From assembly GCA_023439045.1 (NCBI GenBank), contig JAEXOY010000003.1, forward strand, positions 1 to 56,498: a stretch of DNA of 56,498 bases, given 5' to 3'. Source of the DNA: Bacillota bacterium. Its GTDB lineage: Bacteria > Bacillota > Clostridia > Acetivibrionales > DSM-1351. The translations under genes were made by a program, and so were the position numbers. Shown in pieces: positions 8,039 through 15,566 of the stretch (its first letter is position 1; every line of letters starts with the position of its first letter). The notes under the pieces were generated by a model. That model did not search any database and had not been told where the DNA came from. It saw only the letters and a program-made list of their open reading frames with translations.

Positions 8039-8067
8039 ATTATAGATTAGTAAGATTTGCATGTCAA
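8039..8067 (-). promoter_or_regulatory. Consensus sigma-A promoter of the riboswitch-serA operon
   Basis: TTGACA (8067-8062), 17 bases and TATAAT (8044-8039) match consensus at all twelve positions. It starts transcription just before the riboswitch, so control must come mainly from the riboswitch. Confidence 0.9.
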
Positions 8068-8150
8068 TAATCAAATTGATAATTATTTGTCAACTTGATT
8101 TCTTCTTGAATTTAATTATTAAAAGTCCCTATTAATAAAAACTAAATTCA

Positions 8151-8176
8151 GCAGACATGTCTATTTACATGTCTGC
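8151..8176 (-). terminator. Hairpin after the PCP_red-like gene
   Basis: A perfect 10-bp stem (8151-8160 with 8167-8176) with a 6-base loop lies 25 bases past the stop at 8202. The minus strand then reads TGAATTTAGTTTTTA, a delayed T run. Confidence 0.55.
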
Positions 8177-8201
8177 CGATACACAACTAGTTCAAAATAT
8201 G

Positions 8202-8447
8202 TTATTTGGTCTTTAGAGAATTCAGTACAGGGGTCAGCTTTTGTATAAATGGCTTAGGGGCTTTTTCATTAAACATCCTAATAACAAGCTCTTCAGTTAC
8301 CACTGTAACCTTATTTTCTACAAGCCAATCCTCAACCATACGTCGTATTTTGGATTTAAATAGTCCAGGAACTACCTCCATGACCGCTCTATACATTTTT
8401 CTGCTATTACCTTGCCAAGTAATACTCTCAAGCACCGAATTTTTCAT
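8202..8447 (-). CDS. Small PCP_red-like domain protein
   Basis: An 81-residue protein whose core, about residues 8-70, resembles the PCP_red module found at the C-terminus of light-independent protochlorophyllide reductase subunit B. The pattern seen is a Trp, a short helix, VVPGLFKSKIRRMVEDW, then a Glu-rich helix with VTEELV. There are no cysteines and no nitrogenase-like domain, so it cannot be a reductase by itself; it may be a small helical binding module. The ATG at 8447 lies 9 bases after GGAGG. ATG at 8453 is only 3 bases away and TTG at 8471 overlaps. It sits alone between lysA and the riboswitch. Confidence 0.65.
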   Translation of the reverse strand: MKNSVLESITWQGNSRKMYRAVMEVVPGLFKSKIRRMVEDWLVENKVTVVTEELVIRMFNEKAPKPFIQKLTPVLNSLKTK

Positions 8448-8615
8448 TTTCATTATCCTCCCCAACCCCAATACGGCTTACATTGCATCAGCATCTAACA
8501 TATGAATTATAAAAATTTCGATGCAATATTCACCAATATTATTATATGGGAGTAAATGACATTTCTGTGCTATTACTATAAATATTTTTTATTATTCACT
8601 TAAAGTATAAATCTT

Positions 8616-9866
8616 TTATTCTACGAAGTTAGCAATAAGGTCTTCAAAAGTATCTCTTCTTCTAGTAAGAACAGCCTCTCCGTTTTCTTTAATCATTACT
8701 TCAGCAGGTCTTAATCTCATATTGTAGGTGGAGCTCATAGCAAAACCATATGCACCAGCATCCATCACAGCTAGAATATCCCCTTCCTTTATCTTTGGAA
8801 GCATGCGGTTCTTTGCAATTATATCGCCACTTTCGCAGATATTACCTACTACAGTAACCTCTTCACACTCGGTATCGTTCATTGCCTTTCCATCTCTAAA
8901 TACTTCTATGTCGTGGTGTGAATCATACATAACAGGTCTAGCAAGAACATTAAAGCCCAAATCAGTACCTACAAACTTTTTGCCATAATTGCTCTTTGTT
9001 GAATACACATTACCTAGAAGAACACCGCTTTCTGCAACAATATATCGGCCTGGCTCCGTCTTTACAAGTATCTTCTTTCCATACTTATCTGTCCATTCTT
9101 CCAATACCTTAGTAAGCTTTTTGCCGAAATCCTCAAGATCTAGAGGTGCCTGACCTTCTTGCTTTCTGTATGGTATTCCAAAGCCTCCACCCATATCAAC
9201 AAAATCGATGTCCTCAAACTGTTCTGCTACTGAAAGTATTGATTTTACTCCTTCTATATATGAGTCACCTTCCATGAATAGCGAACCAATATGCTGGTTT
9301 ATTCCACATATCTTAAGATTGTACTTCTTTGCTATTTCCTTTACTTGGTCAACGCAGTCAATATTTACACCAAACTTTGTCTTTTTACCAGCAGTAACAA
9401 CCTTCTCGTGGTGTCCCGCACCTACTCCAGGGTTAAATCTCACTGCCACCTTGCTGTTAGGATTTATCTTTCCATACAGCTCAAGCTGAGAAAGTGAGTC
9501 AACGCTAATAAGTACACCTTTTTCTATTGCGTATCTGAGCTCTGCCTCAGATACATTGTTAGGAACAAAAAACAGGTTCTCTGGCTTAAAACCTGCATGT
9601 AATAGCAACTGAATCTCACCCGCTGACATTGCATCAGCATTAAGGCCCTCGTCTTTTACAACCTTAAGCACCTGAAGGTTTGAATTGGCCTTTATTGAGT
9701 AATTAGGAATAAAATTCTTGTATGAAACTAGATTCTTCATATCTTTGCATTTCTGCCTGAGTATCTTTTCGTTATATACATACAGTGGGCTTCCGAATTC
9801 CTTTAAAAGTGACTCTGGATCATTATTCCCAAAGAAGTTTGTTTTTTGTGAAAAGTACGGTATCAT
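8616..9866 (-). CDS. lysA: Diaminopimelate decarboxylase
   Basis: A 416-residue PLP enzyme converting meso-diaminopimelate to L-lysine and CO2, the last step of lysine synthesis. The PLP Lys is K59 in NYSIKAN. The glycine-rich phosphate-binding loop is MGGGFGIPY. The CESGD segment supplies the Cys acting across the dimer, and MDAGAYGF/YN closes the active site. Length matches the fold-type III family. A related family, carboxynorspermidine decarboxylase, is less likely given full-length LysA-like motifs. ATG at 9866 has GGAGG at 7 bases. It begins 27 bases after the TrmB-like regulator gene, so both are one operon. Confidence 0.93.
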   Translation of the reverse strand: MIPYFSQKTNFFGNNDPESLLKEFGSPLYVYNEKILRQKCKDMKNLVSYKNFIPNYSIKANSNLQVLKVVKDEGLNADAMSAGEIQLLLHAGFKPENLFFVPNNVSEAELRYAIEKGVLISVDSLSQLELYGKINPNSKVAVRFNPGVGAGHHEKVVTAGKKTKFGVNIDCVDQVKEIAKKYNLKICGINQHIGSLFMEGDSYIEGVKSILSVAEQFEDIDFVDMGGGFGIPYRKQEGQAPLDLEDFGKKLTKVLEEWTDKYGKKILVKTEPGRYIVAESGVLLGNVYSTKSNYGKKFVGTDLGFNVLARPVMYDSHHDIEVFRDGKAMNDTECEEVTVVGNICESGDIIAKNRMLPKIKEGDILAVMDAGAYGFAMSSTYNMRLRPAEVMIKENGEAVLTRRRDTFEDLIANFVE

Positions 9867-9893
9867 AGTATGACCTCCATTATATTTAAAAAT

Positions 9894-10586
9894 TTATTGG
9901 TTTTTTAGGCTTATTAGCTTCATCTCATTGGTCAAAGAATCTTTTATCAATTCTACCATATTATTGTTAATTGTATAGATACAAGTTGATATATTACCAT
10001 GACTAAGCTGGCCAGTGAGTACATGTGCACTATCTGTTATAAGTCTGATACTATCTGACGGTTTATGTGTCCTGAAGCAAGTAATGCCCTCCACCGGTTC
10101 AAAATCCGAAGTAATTACAACAACCTTAAGACCTCTGTCTCTAGCAGCTATAAGCTCTCCCATTACTATCTTGAGCTGTTCTCCTGATGCTGATATATAT
10201 ACCCTTTGAGTTGCATCTGCTATCAGGTTTTTCATCTTATTTATTATTTGCACCCTTCCGCTAACTGTAATGAATGCATCATAATTACCTTTCAGCTCAG
10301 GGGACTCTCGTTCAATCACACCTATAACCTCTTCAAACTGCCTTTTCAGATTCCTAATAAGCTCAGTAGGTTGAACAGCAGCATATTTTGAGGTATCACC
10401 TTCTATTTTGTTTGCCCCACCCTTTTCCATCAAACCAGCAAGACCGAGATAAGCATTCGACCTAGGAATACCTGTCAACTTTGAAGCTTCATATCCGGAC
10501 AGTACGCCCTCTCTGCAAAGTGTGATATACAGTGTAGATTCGTGTTTTGTGAAGCCTGCCTGCATAAGTGCTTCAATTAGATTCAT
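9894..10586 (-). CDS. TrmB family transcriptional regulator
   Basis: A 230-residue regulator. Residues about 5-75 form the TrmB winged helix (EALMQAGFTKHESTLYITL, then SGYEASKLTGIPRSNAY as recognition region). A short coiled region follows at about 80-105. The C-terminal part is the TrmB effector domain with the phospholipase-D-like fold (VYISASGEQL, VVVITSDF). TrmB proteins usually sense sugars, but here the gene leads the lysA operon, so lysine-pathway control is the simplest inference. ATG at 10586 follows AAGGAGG at 5 bases; the GTG at 10601 precedes that site. A 9-bp inverted repeat overlaps its promoter and is probably its own operator. Confidence 0.88.
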   Translation of the reverse strand: MNLIEALMQAGFTKHESTLYITLCREGVLSGYEASKLTGIPRSNAYLGLAGLMEKGGANKIEGDTSKYAAVQPTELIRNLKRQFEEVIGVIERESPELKGNYDAFITVSGRVQIINKMKNLIADATQRVYISASGEQLKIVMGELIAARDRGLKVVVITSDFEPVEGITCFRTHKPSDSIRLITDSAHVLTGQLSHGNISTCIYTINNNMVELIKDSLTNEMKLISLKNQ

Positions 10587-10601
10587 GACGCCCTCCTTCA
10601 C

Positions 10602-10627
10602 ATAGTGGTTCTATATAAAACCACTAT
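10602..10627. promoter_or_regulatory. Predicted TrmB operator (inverted repeat)
   Basis: Perfect 9-bp arms ATAGTGGTT (10602-10610) and AACCACTAT (10619-10627) are separated by 8 bases. The repeat sits between the regulator's -10 region and its Shine-Dalgarno site, a layout expected for autorepression. Binding is inferred. Confidence 0.6.
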
Positions 10628-10652
10628 ATATTATTGCTAATACTATGTCAAT
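10625..10652 (-). promoter_or_regulatory. Promoter of the TrmB-lysA operon
   Basis: TTGACA (10652-10647), a 16-base spacer and TATATA (10630-10625). The -10 box overlaps one arm of the inverted repeat, so a bound repressor would block polymerase. Confidence 0.65.
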
Positions 10653-10668
10653 CCTTAATTAAAAACAT

Positions 10669-10697
10669 TTGAAAAATTCATGTATTTTATGTAAAAT
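10669..10697 (+). promoter_or_regulatory. Promoter of the phosphodiester glycosidase gene
   Basis: TTGAAA (10669-10674), 17 bases and TAAAAT (10692-10697) lie about 55 bases before the ATG at 10753. The predicted transcript starts at about 10704, at the first base of the direct repeat. Confidence 0.65.
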
Positions 10698-10703
10698 TTA
10701 TAC

Positions 10704-10739
10704 AAGTCAGAAATATACGAGTTTAAGTCAGAAATATAC
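10704..10739. repeat. 15-bp direct repeat, 21-bp period, in a 5' leader
   Basis: AAGTCAGAAATATAC occurs exactly at 10704-10718 and 10725-10739. The period equals two helical turns. The second copy ends just before the AAGGAGG Shine-Dalgarno of the gene at 10753. Confidence 0.85.
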
Positions 10740-10752
10740 AAGGAGGCTTCAT

Positions 10753-11442
10753 ATGAAAAAGCGTCTATTCTCATTTTTTACGCTACTATTTGTTTTTGTA
10801 CTTATTCCATCGTCCGCATTTTGCAAGGATTCTGTTTACAATGAGACTAAAACAATTAAGTTTAATGGTGGACAGCGGTCGGTAAATGCTATTTACATAG
10901 ACCTAAATGATAAAAGCATTCGCGTGGAAACTAATTATGCAAAAAACAAGATTGGTTCAACAGATGACTTAAAAAACATTGCTGAGCTTTCAAAAGATAC
11001 CAATACTGAAGTTGTGGCGGCTATTAACGGAAGCTATTTTAATGCTTATACCGATATGCTCCCCTTTGGTACCCTTATTTCAGAGGGTGATTTTATACGT
11101 TTGGGAGATACCGGGTCAACCATTAATTTTACTAATGATAATTCCGTTAATGTAGACTGGTTGTCTATTAAGATTAAAGGTGCTATCAATGATGATTGGG
11201 ACTATACAGGCAATTGGTATGCGTGGAACTTCAATTCAATAACAAACGATCCAACTGCGGTTGAGATAATAACCCCTGCATTCGGAAAGAGTACTGGTAA
11301 TATTAACAAGACTTGCATTGTTGTAGATAATGCGAAGGTAACTCAGATTAAAGCCGGCGGTGCCAGCATTCCTGAGAACGGCTATGTTATAGTGACTAGC
11401 GATGCTAAGATATATAAAAATTCAAACTCGGTGATAAGGTAG
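10753..11442 (+). pseudogene. Phosphodiester glycosidase (NAGPA-like), N-terminal part before a frameshift
   Basis: ATG at 10753 follows AAGGAGG. Residues 1-24 are a Sec signal peptide (MKKRLF, then FTLLFVFVLIPSSAFC). The rest is the first half of a phosphodiester glycosidase (NAGPA) domain, with the conserved VVAAINGSYFN segment followed by FGTLISEGDF. The frame ends at 11442. From about 11416 the homologous frame is one base off: adding one A to the five-A run at 11416-11420 restores YKKFKLGDKVDYIVQTF and joins the next part. The whole gene would encode about 638 residues. It may be a real lesion, homopolymer variation or a sequencing error. Confidence 0.8.
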
Positions 11443-12668
11443 ATTATATAGTTCAAACATTTTCAAAGGATTCAAAGGGTAATCTTACACCTGTTGATTT
11501 GACAGATATTAGAAGCACTATAGGCGCTGGGCCAATATTACTCAAAAATGGTGTCATTTATGCGGATGGTGCCAAAGAGGGCTTCAAGGAAGCCAAAGTA
11601 AATGTCAACCGTAGCATAAGAAGCATGGCAGGTATAACAAAGAATAATACCCTGATAATTGCAACGGTGCCAAATGTCACAGTAAAAGAACTTGCTCAGA
11701 TTGCAAAGGCTCTTGGCTGTATCGATGCAATTACACTTGATTGTGGGGCATCGACTGGTATGTATTACAAAGGTAAAATAGTTACCACCCCAGGTAGAAA
11801 GCTTAGTAATGCACTTGTTGTAACAAAACTAAAAAGCGCACCTCAAAATTTAAAAGTGGACGGTAAAACAATGGTGCTAAAATCTGATATATACACTGAC
11901 ACATCAGGCGAATTAATGCTTCCTTTCAAGGATTTCTGCAACAATATATTTACGAAGTATTCAATAAATGGCAATAAGCTGGTTGCAGACATTAAAGGCA
12001 TTGACCTTAAAATGACATTATCCAGCAGTACAGCATCTTATGGAGAAAAAAAGCTATCAGCTAAATGTAATGTAACCACAAAGAATGGTATCATTTATAT
12101 TCCTGCTAGTTTCATTACATCTGCTTTTGGAAGTACTTTGTCCTATAATAGTACAAATAAAACATATTCTATGAAGCTTTCAACCTGTGACGTTAACCAG
12201 CTTCTATCACAAGCAATCGATGAAAAAAACAAATCAAATTATACCAAGGCTGAAACCCTTCTTAAAAAAGTGCTGGACTATGTACCTGATAATCCGGGTG
12301 TAAACAAGCAGTTGGCAAATCTATACCATACCAACTTGCTTAACAACCCAGAAAAACGCCTGTATTATCTAGAGAAGTATAATATACTTAATCCTAACGA
12401 CTTTGATATGCAGGTAGCATTAGGGTGGGCTTATTACACCGCCAAGCAGTTTGAGAATGCTGTAAGCAGCTTTACTAAAGCTACTAAATTAAATCCTGAC
12501 AGTGCATCAACGTGGTACGCTCTCGGAACCTGTTACCAAAATTATGCACTCAAACAATATCAAGAGGCTTTGGACTGCTACAATAAGGCATTAAAATGTA
12601 AATCCATAACGGCTGACCTTGAGCAAAAGATAAAGCCTCTCATGGAACAATGTAAGTCAAAATTGTAA
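11421..12668 (+). pseudogene. Phosphodiester glycosidase, C-terminal part with copper-amine-oxidase-like and TPR domains
   Basis: This is the downstream frame of the split secreted protein. It continues the NAGPA domain (STIGAGPILLKNGV, then RSMAGITKNNTLIIATV and the ALDC-type CGASTGMYYKGK closing segment). A region of about 110 residues resembling copper amine oxidase N-terminal-like (stalk) domains follows (KVDGKTMVLKSDIY ... MLPFKDFC ... YIPASFI). It ends in about four tetratricopeptide repeats (YTKAETLLKKVLDYVPDNPG; FENAVSSFTKATKLNPDSAS; YQEALDCYNKALK). A TTG at 11499 could start a fragment, but no signal peptide would be present. It is probably exported as one protein when the frame is intact. 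Confidence 0.78.
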
Positions 12669-12682
12669 AGAGATTATCATTA

Positions 12683-12725
12683 AAATTTAAATGGACCCAA
12701 TAATAGGGTCCATTTAAATTTTTTT
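12683..12725 (+). terminator. Strong terminator after the split glycosidase gene
   Basis: A 16-bp stem (12683-12698 with 12706-12721) with a 7-base loop is followed by T residues to 12725. It separates this gene from the converging EFR1 gene. Confidence 0.9.
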
Positions 12726-12768
12726 GAGCTTTCATTGTATTTGAAAAATTTATAAAGGTTAGGGTTAT

Positions 12769-13557
12769 TTATGAATTTATATACTTGTTAACAGGTACTT
12801 CGGGATGGTGATACCTATTTAATGCTTGTGTTCTTTTCTTGTATTGTATAGCCTTACATGGGCAGTAATTGATGCATGCCATACAGGACTGGCATTTATG
12901 CTGCCACTGGGGCTTACTATCCTTCATAGTAATATTTGATACCTTACATACTTTTTCGCATATTCCGCAACCATTGCAATTATTGTCTGTGTGAAAGCCC
13001 TTATCCGTGGAGGTTACATATTTTATGAAGCTAGGATGGACCGCATAGGGTATAAAGTTAGTATATTCACCATCTCTCGTGCACTGCCGCTCCACTAACT
13101 TCTTGATAACACTATATATTTGTTCATCAGCATTTTTCAACTTCTGCTTCATCGCTTCCTCAGGCACATTAGCTGTCATAGGTAAATAATTGCTAGGCAT
13201 TCTGATGTAATAGCCTGCTGATAGCCTTGTTCCACCTGCCTTGAGCAGCTTATCGGCATGTGAAAGTGCTCCTCCCTGCCAAGCCCCTCCAGCCCTTGTG
13301 ACTACAGCAAATATGTATTTTGCATTGAACCTGTATTTTTTAAGGAAACGTATAACTATTTCAGGTAGACTAAAGCAATAAAGCGGAAAAACAAATCCTA
13401 TATTCTCAGCAGTAATCTCTGTACTTATCTCTGAATCTGAGTTCTTTAATATATCACTAATGGATATTATTTCGCTATCTTCAAATGCCTCTTTGACTCT
13501 TTTTGCAACTACAAGTGAATTGCCTGTTCCAGAAAAATAAAATATCTTTGTGCTCAT
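12769..13557 (-). CDS. EFR1 family ferredoxin-flavodoxin protein
   Basis: A 262-residue protein. Residues 1-160 are a flavodoxin-like fold with the FMN phosphate loop FSGTGNS at the N-terminus and a second loop around TRAGGAWQGG. The C-terminal 70 residues carry two 4Fe-4S motifs, CNGCGICEKVC and CQSCMACINYCP. EFR1 proteins are thought to pass electrons between ferredoxin-type centres and flavin in anaerobes; the partner is unknown. ATG at 13557 follows GGGGG at about 7 bases. It lies downstream of the GH172 operon but behind that operon's terminator, so it is probably separate. Confidence 0.92.
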   Translation of the reverse strand: MSTKIFYFSGTGNSLVVAKRVKEAFEDSEIISISDILKNSDSEISTEITAENIGFVFPLYCFSLPEIVIRFLKKYRFNAKYIFAVVTRAGGAWQGGALSHADKLLKAGGTRLSAGYYIRMPSNYLPMTANVPEEAMKQKLKNADEQIYSVIKKLVERQCTRDGEYTNFIPYAVHPSFIKYVTSTDKGFHTDNNCNGCGICEKVCKVSNITMKDSKPQWQHKCQSCMACINYCPCKAIQYKKRTQALNRYHHPEVPVNKYINS

Positions 13558-13720
13558 GAGATACCCCCTAAACTATACACTTTTTATGTATTAACTGTAC
13601 TACTACTTGTATTACCTGACCACTAATGTAATTATATAAATTAATAATGCTCTTCATATATTTACCAGTTGTTTACATTTATTATACCACTTACTTTTAA
13701 AAATTATATAGTATGCAATC

Positions 13721-13770
13721 AAAAAAAGAAGCCTATTACCTTTTTTATTAAAAGCAATTGGCTCCTCTTC
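13721..13770 (-). terminator. Terminator of the GH172 operon
   Basis: On the minus strand GGAGCC (13764-13759) pairs with GGCTTC (13733-13728, one G-U), extended by flanking AATT/AAT pairs, and is followed by a run of seven T residues (13727-13721). It lies about 20 bases beyond the GH172 stop. The remaining 13558-13720 region contains nothing I can identify. Confidence 0.65.
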
Positions 13771-13788
13771 ATTTTTATGGTTCAATTG

Positions 13789-14892
13789 TTAAGGGTTTTT
13801 ATGTCCAAATATTCTTTTCAGTTTCTCTTCATTCTGGGGCTTTATATCTGGTAACGGTAGTCTGGCCTCTAGTTTTGGAATAACTTTAAACTCCTCGTGA
13901 GGTTCTGTTTGGTACCAATAAGCAGTGGAACTAATATCATCACTACGATGATTGTTATGCCCATGTTCAATAGTAACTATAATACTTTTATCAAACATTA
14001 CAGGGTCCTGAATATGATATCTGTATGTTGAAATTTTTCCGCTCCAATTTTGTCCACCCCCCAGAATAATGCCGTGGTATGGTGTACATACTTCTTGTTG
14101 CGGGCACCATGCAGTATTAAAATAATCTTCTGTTCCTGTTCCATGAAGTGAAGGTGGCCACTGTTCATCATCTATAAATATCATGTCATCACCTTCTCCG
14201 TACCAGTTCCATTCATTGGTTGCTCTCAGGTTATGTACATTTAAATTACAGCCAATATAATGCCCTTTACCTCTAGCTTCAAGAATAATATAATTTCCAG
14301 CGCCTGTTATATTTTTACCTCCAAACTCATACTCCTCATTTTCCATATTCATATCCGAAACCCCTTTTGTAGGGCATTCTCTGTTCCATATTGCATGAAA
14401 TCTGAGTTCATTTTCTGGAAGCTGCTCCACTTTCTCATAATCAATATAGAAGTAGAATTTTAAAGTAGTTTCTGCATCACTTTCAACCTCTATCCTAGCA
14501 TTAGTTGCATATGGCATTGGAAAAAAGCAGTTAAATGCCTTACCGTCCTCAGGACTCATCATAAGGTAGGCAGAAGTATAATTTTTGGTAATGCCATGAC
14601 CCATGCCAAAAAAATCTCCTATAGGCGCTTCTACGCTTGGTGTTTTCTCTCCATCCCAATACATTCGTAGAATTACCTTCCTTGGCAGAAACTCTTCATT
14701 ACAAGCACCGTCCGGAGCCATCGTCATCCATATATGCCTTATATATCCCGCACCTTCTATGTCACATAGTTCCAGCTTTTCACGAGAACCCAGTGTATAA
14801 TAATCCTTATTCCCACCTGTTCTATCAAAACTTGATATTCTACGTGATTTTCCGTTTCTCATCTGACAAATATTATTAGACTCATATATCAT
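13789..14892 (-). CDS. Glycoside hydrolase family 172 (DUF2961) enzyme
   Basis: A 367-residue protein that fits GH172, formerly DUF2961. Visible signatures are SSFDRTGGNKDYY, the DIEGAGYIRHIWMT strand, PIGDFFGMGHG, YGEGDDMIFID and HGTGTEDYFNTAWC. The Glu residues in the last two motifs (E233 and E255) fit the catalytic pair of the family. Characterised GH172 enzymes act on alpha-D-fructofuranosides, difructose dianhydride I and alpha-D-arabinofuranosides. There is no signal peptide, so it acts in the cytoplasm on imported glycosides. ATG at 14892 follows GGTGGTG at 8 bases; the TTG at 14937 has a poorly spaced site. It is last in the sugar operon, 53 bases after the isomerase. Confidence 0.9.
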   Translation of the reverse strand: MIYESNNICQMRNGKSRRISSFDRTGGNKDYYTLGSREKLELCDIEGAGYIRHIWMTMAPDGACNEEFLPRKVILRMYWDGEKTPSVEAPIGDFFGMGHGITKNYTSAYLMMSPEDGKAFNCFFPMPYATNARIEVESDAETTLKFYFYIDYEKVEQLPENELRFHAIWNRECPTKGVSDMNMENEEYEFGGKNITGAGNYIILEARGKGHYIGCNLNVHNLRATNEWNWYGEGDDMIFIDDEQWPPSLHGTGTEDYFNTAWCPQQEVCTPYHGIILGGGQNWSGKISTYRYHIQDPVMFDKSIIVTIEHGHNNHRSDDISSTAYWYQTEPHEEFKVIPKLEARLPLPDIKPQNEEKLKRIFGHKNP

Positions 14893-14945
14893 ACCCTGTT
14901 CACCACCTAAAACTCGTTTAATTTTTATATCTTTCAATACCCTTT

Positions 14946-15566
14946 TTATTTTGCTCCACTCTCATTTTCCCTCAATTGTCCCAGCGTTCCTCCTGGATGC
15001 CATTTAACATACTGTTGAGGTGTTATATTCTTTTCACATTGTAGTAGTAGGCTTAATCCCTGAAGTACATAGACTTCTGCTAAAATTGATGCCCTCGGAG
15101 CCCTATTTAGTGGGTCTCCTTCATTATTTACGCCTGCGAAGAGATATGCATCACTATTTTTTGCCAACCATGAATCATCCTTGCCTGTAACAGCTATAAT
15201 TTTCGCTTCGTTATTCTTTAGAGCTGTAACAGTAGCTTTTAGCTCAGCTGTTTCACCACTATTGGAAATTGCAATTACTATATCTCCTGGCCTTACCTGT
15301 CCTGAAGAACCGTGTACCGCTTCTGTTCCATTTAATTCGTATGTTGGTGTTCCGGTAGATGATAAGAGTGATGCAATATATCCTGCAACATGACCCGGTT
15401 TCCCAATTCCTGTAATATGTACCCTATTTCCATTATTCTCCGCATGGAGTATAAGGTTTATTGCTTTTTCATAAAACTTTAAGTCGATTTTATTCTTTAG
15501 CTCCTGCATTGCAAATAAAGAAATATTCATAAAGTCTTGTAATATTTTATTCAAGGAATTCTGCAT
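14946..15566 (-). CDS. SIS-domain arabinose-5-phosphate isomerase (KdsD/GutQ type, no CBS domains)
   Basis: A 206-residue single SIS-domain protein. The four residues known as functional in E. coli KdsD (K59, H88, E111, H193) all have counterparts at identical spacing: K56 in GIGKPGH, H85 in EAVHGSSG, E108 in SNSGETAE and H190 in WHPGG. The expected reaction is D-arabinose 5-phosphate to D-ribulose 5-phosphate. The CBS pair of KdsD/KpsF is absent, as in some catabolic homologues. The ATG at 15566 has GGGGG at 8 bases. It overlaps the kinase gene by 20 bases, indicating translational coupling. Another sugar-phosphate isomerisation is possible. Confidence 0.85.
   Translation of the reverse strand: MQNSLNKILQDFMNISLFAMQELKNKIDLKFYEKAINLILHAENNGNRVHITGIGKPGHVAGYIASLLSSTGTPTYELNGTEAVHGSSGQVRPGDIVIAISNSGETAELKATVTALKNNEAKIIAVTGKDDSWLAKNSDAYLFAGVNNEGDPLNRAPRASILAEVYVLQGLSLLLQCEKNITPQQYVKWHPGGTLGQLRENESGAK

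Noticed and set aside
11416..11440. Programmed -1 ribosomal frameshift in the glycosidase gene
   Set aside because: No X-XXY-YYZ slippery heptamer in frame and no pseudoknot was seen; a missing base in the A run explains the data better.
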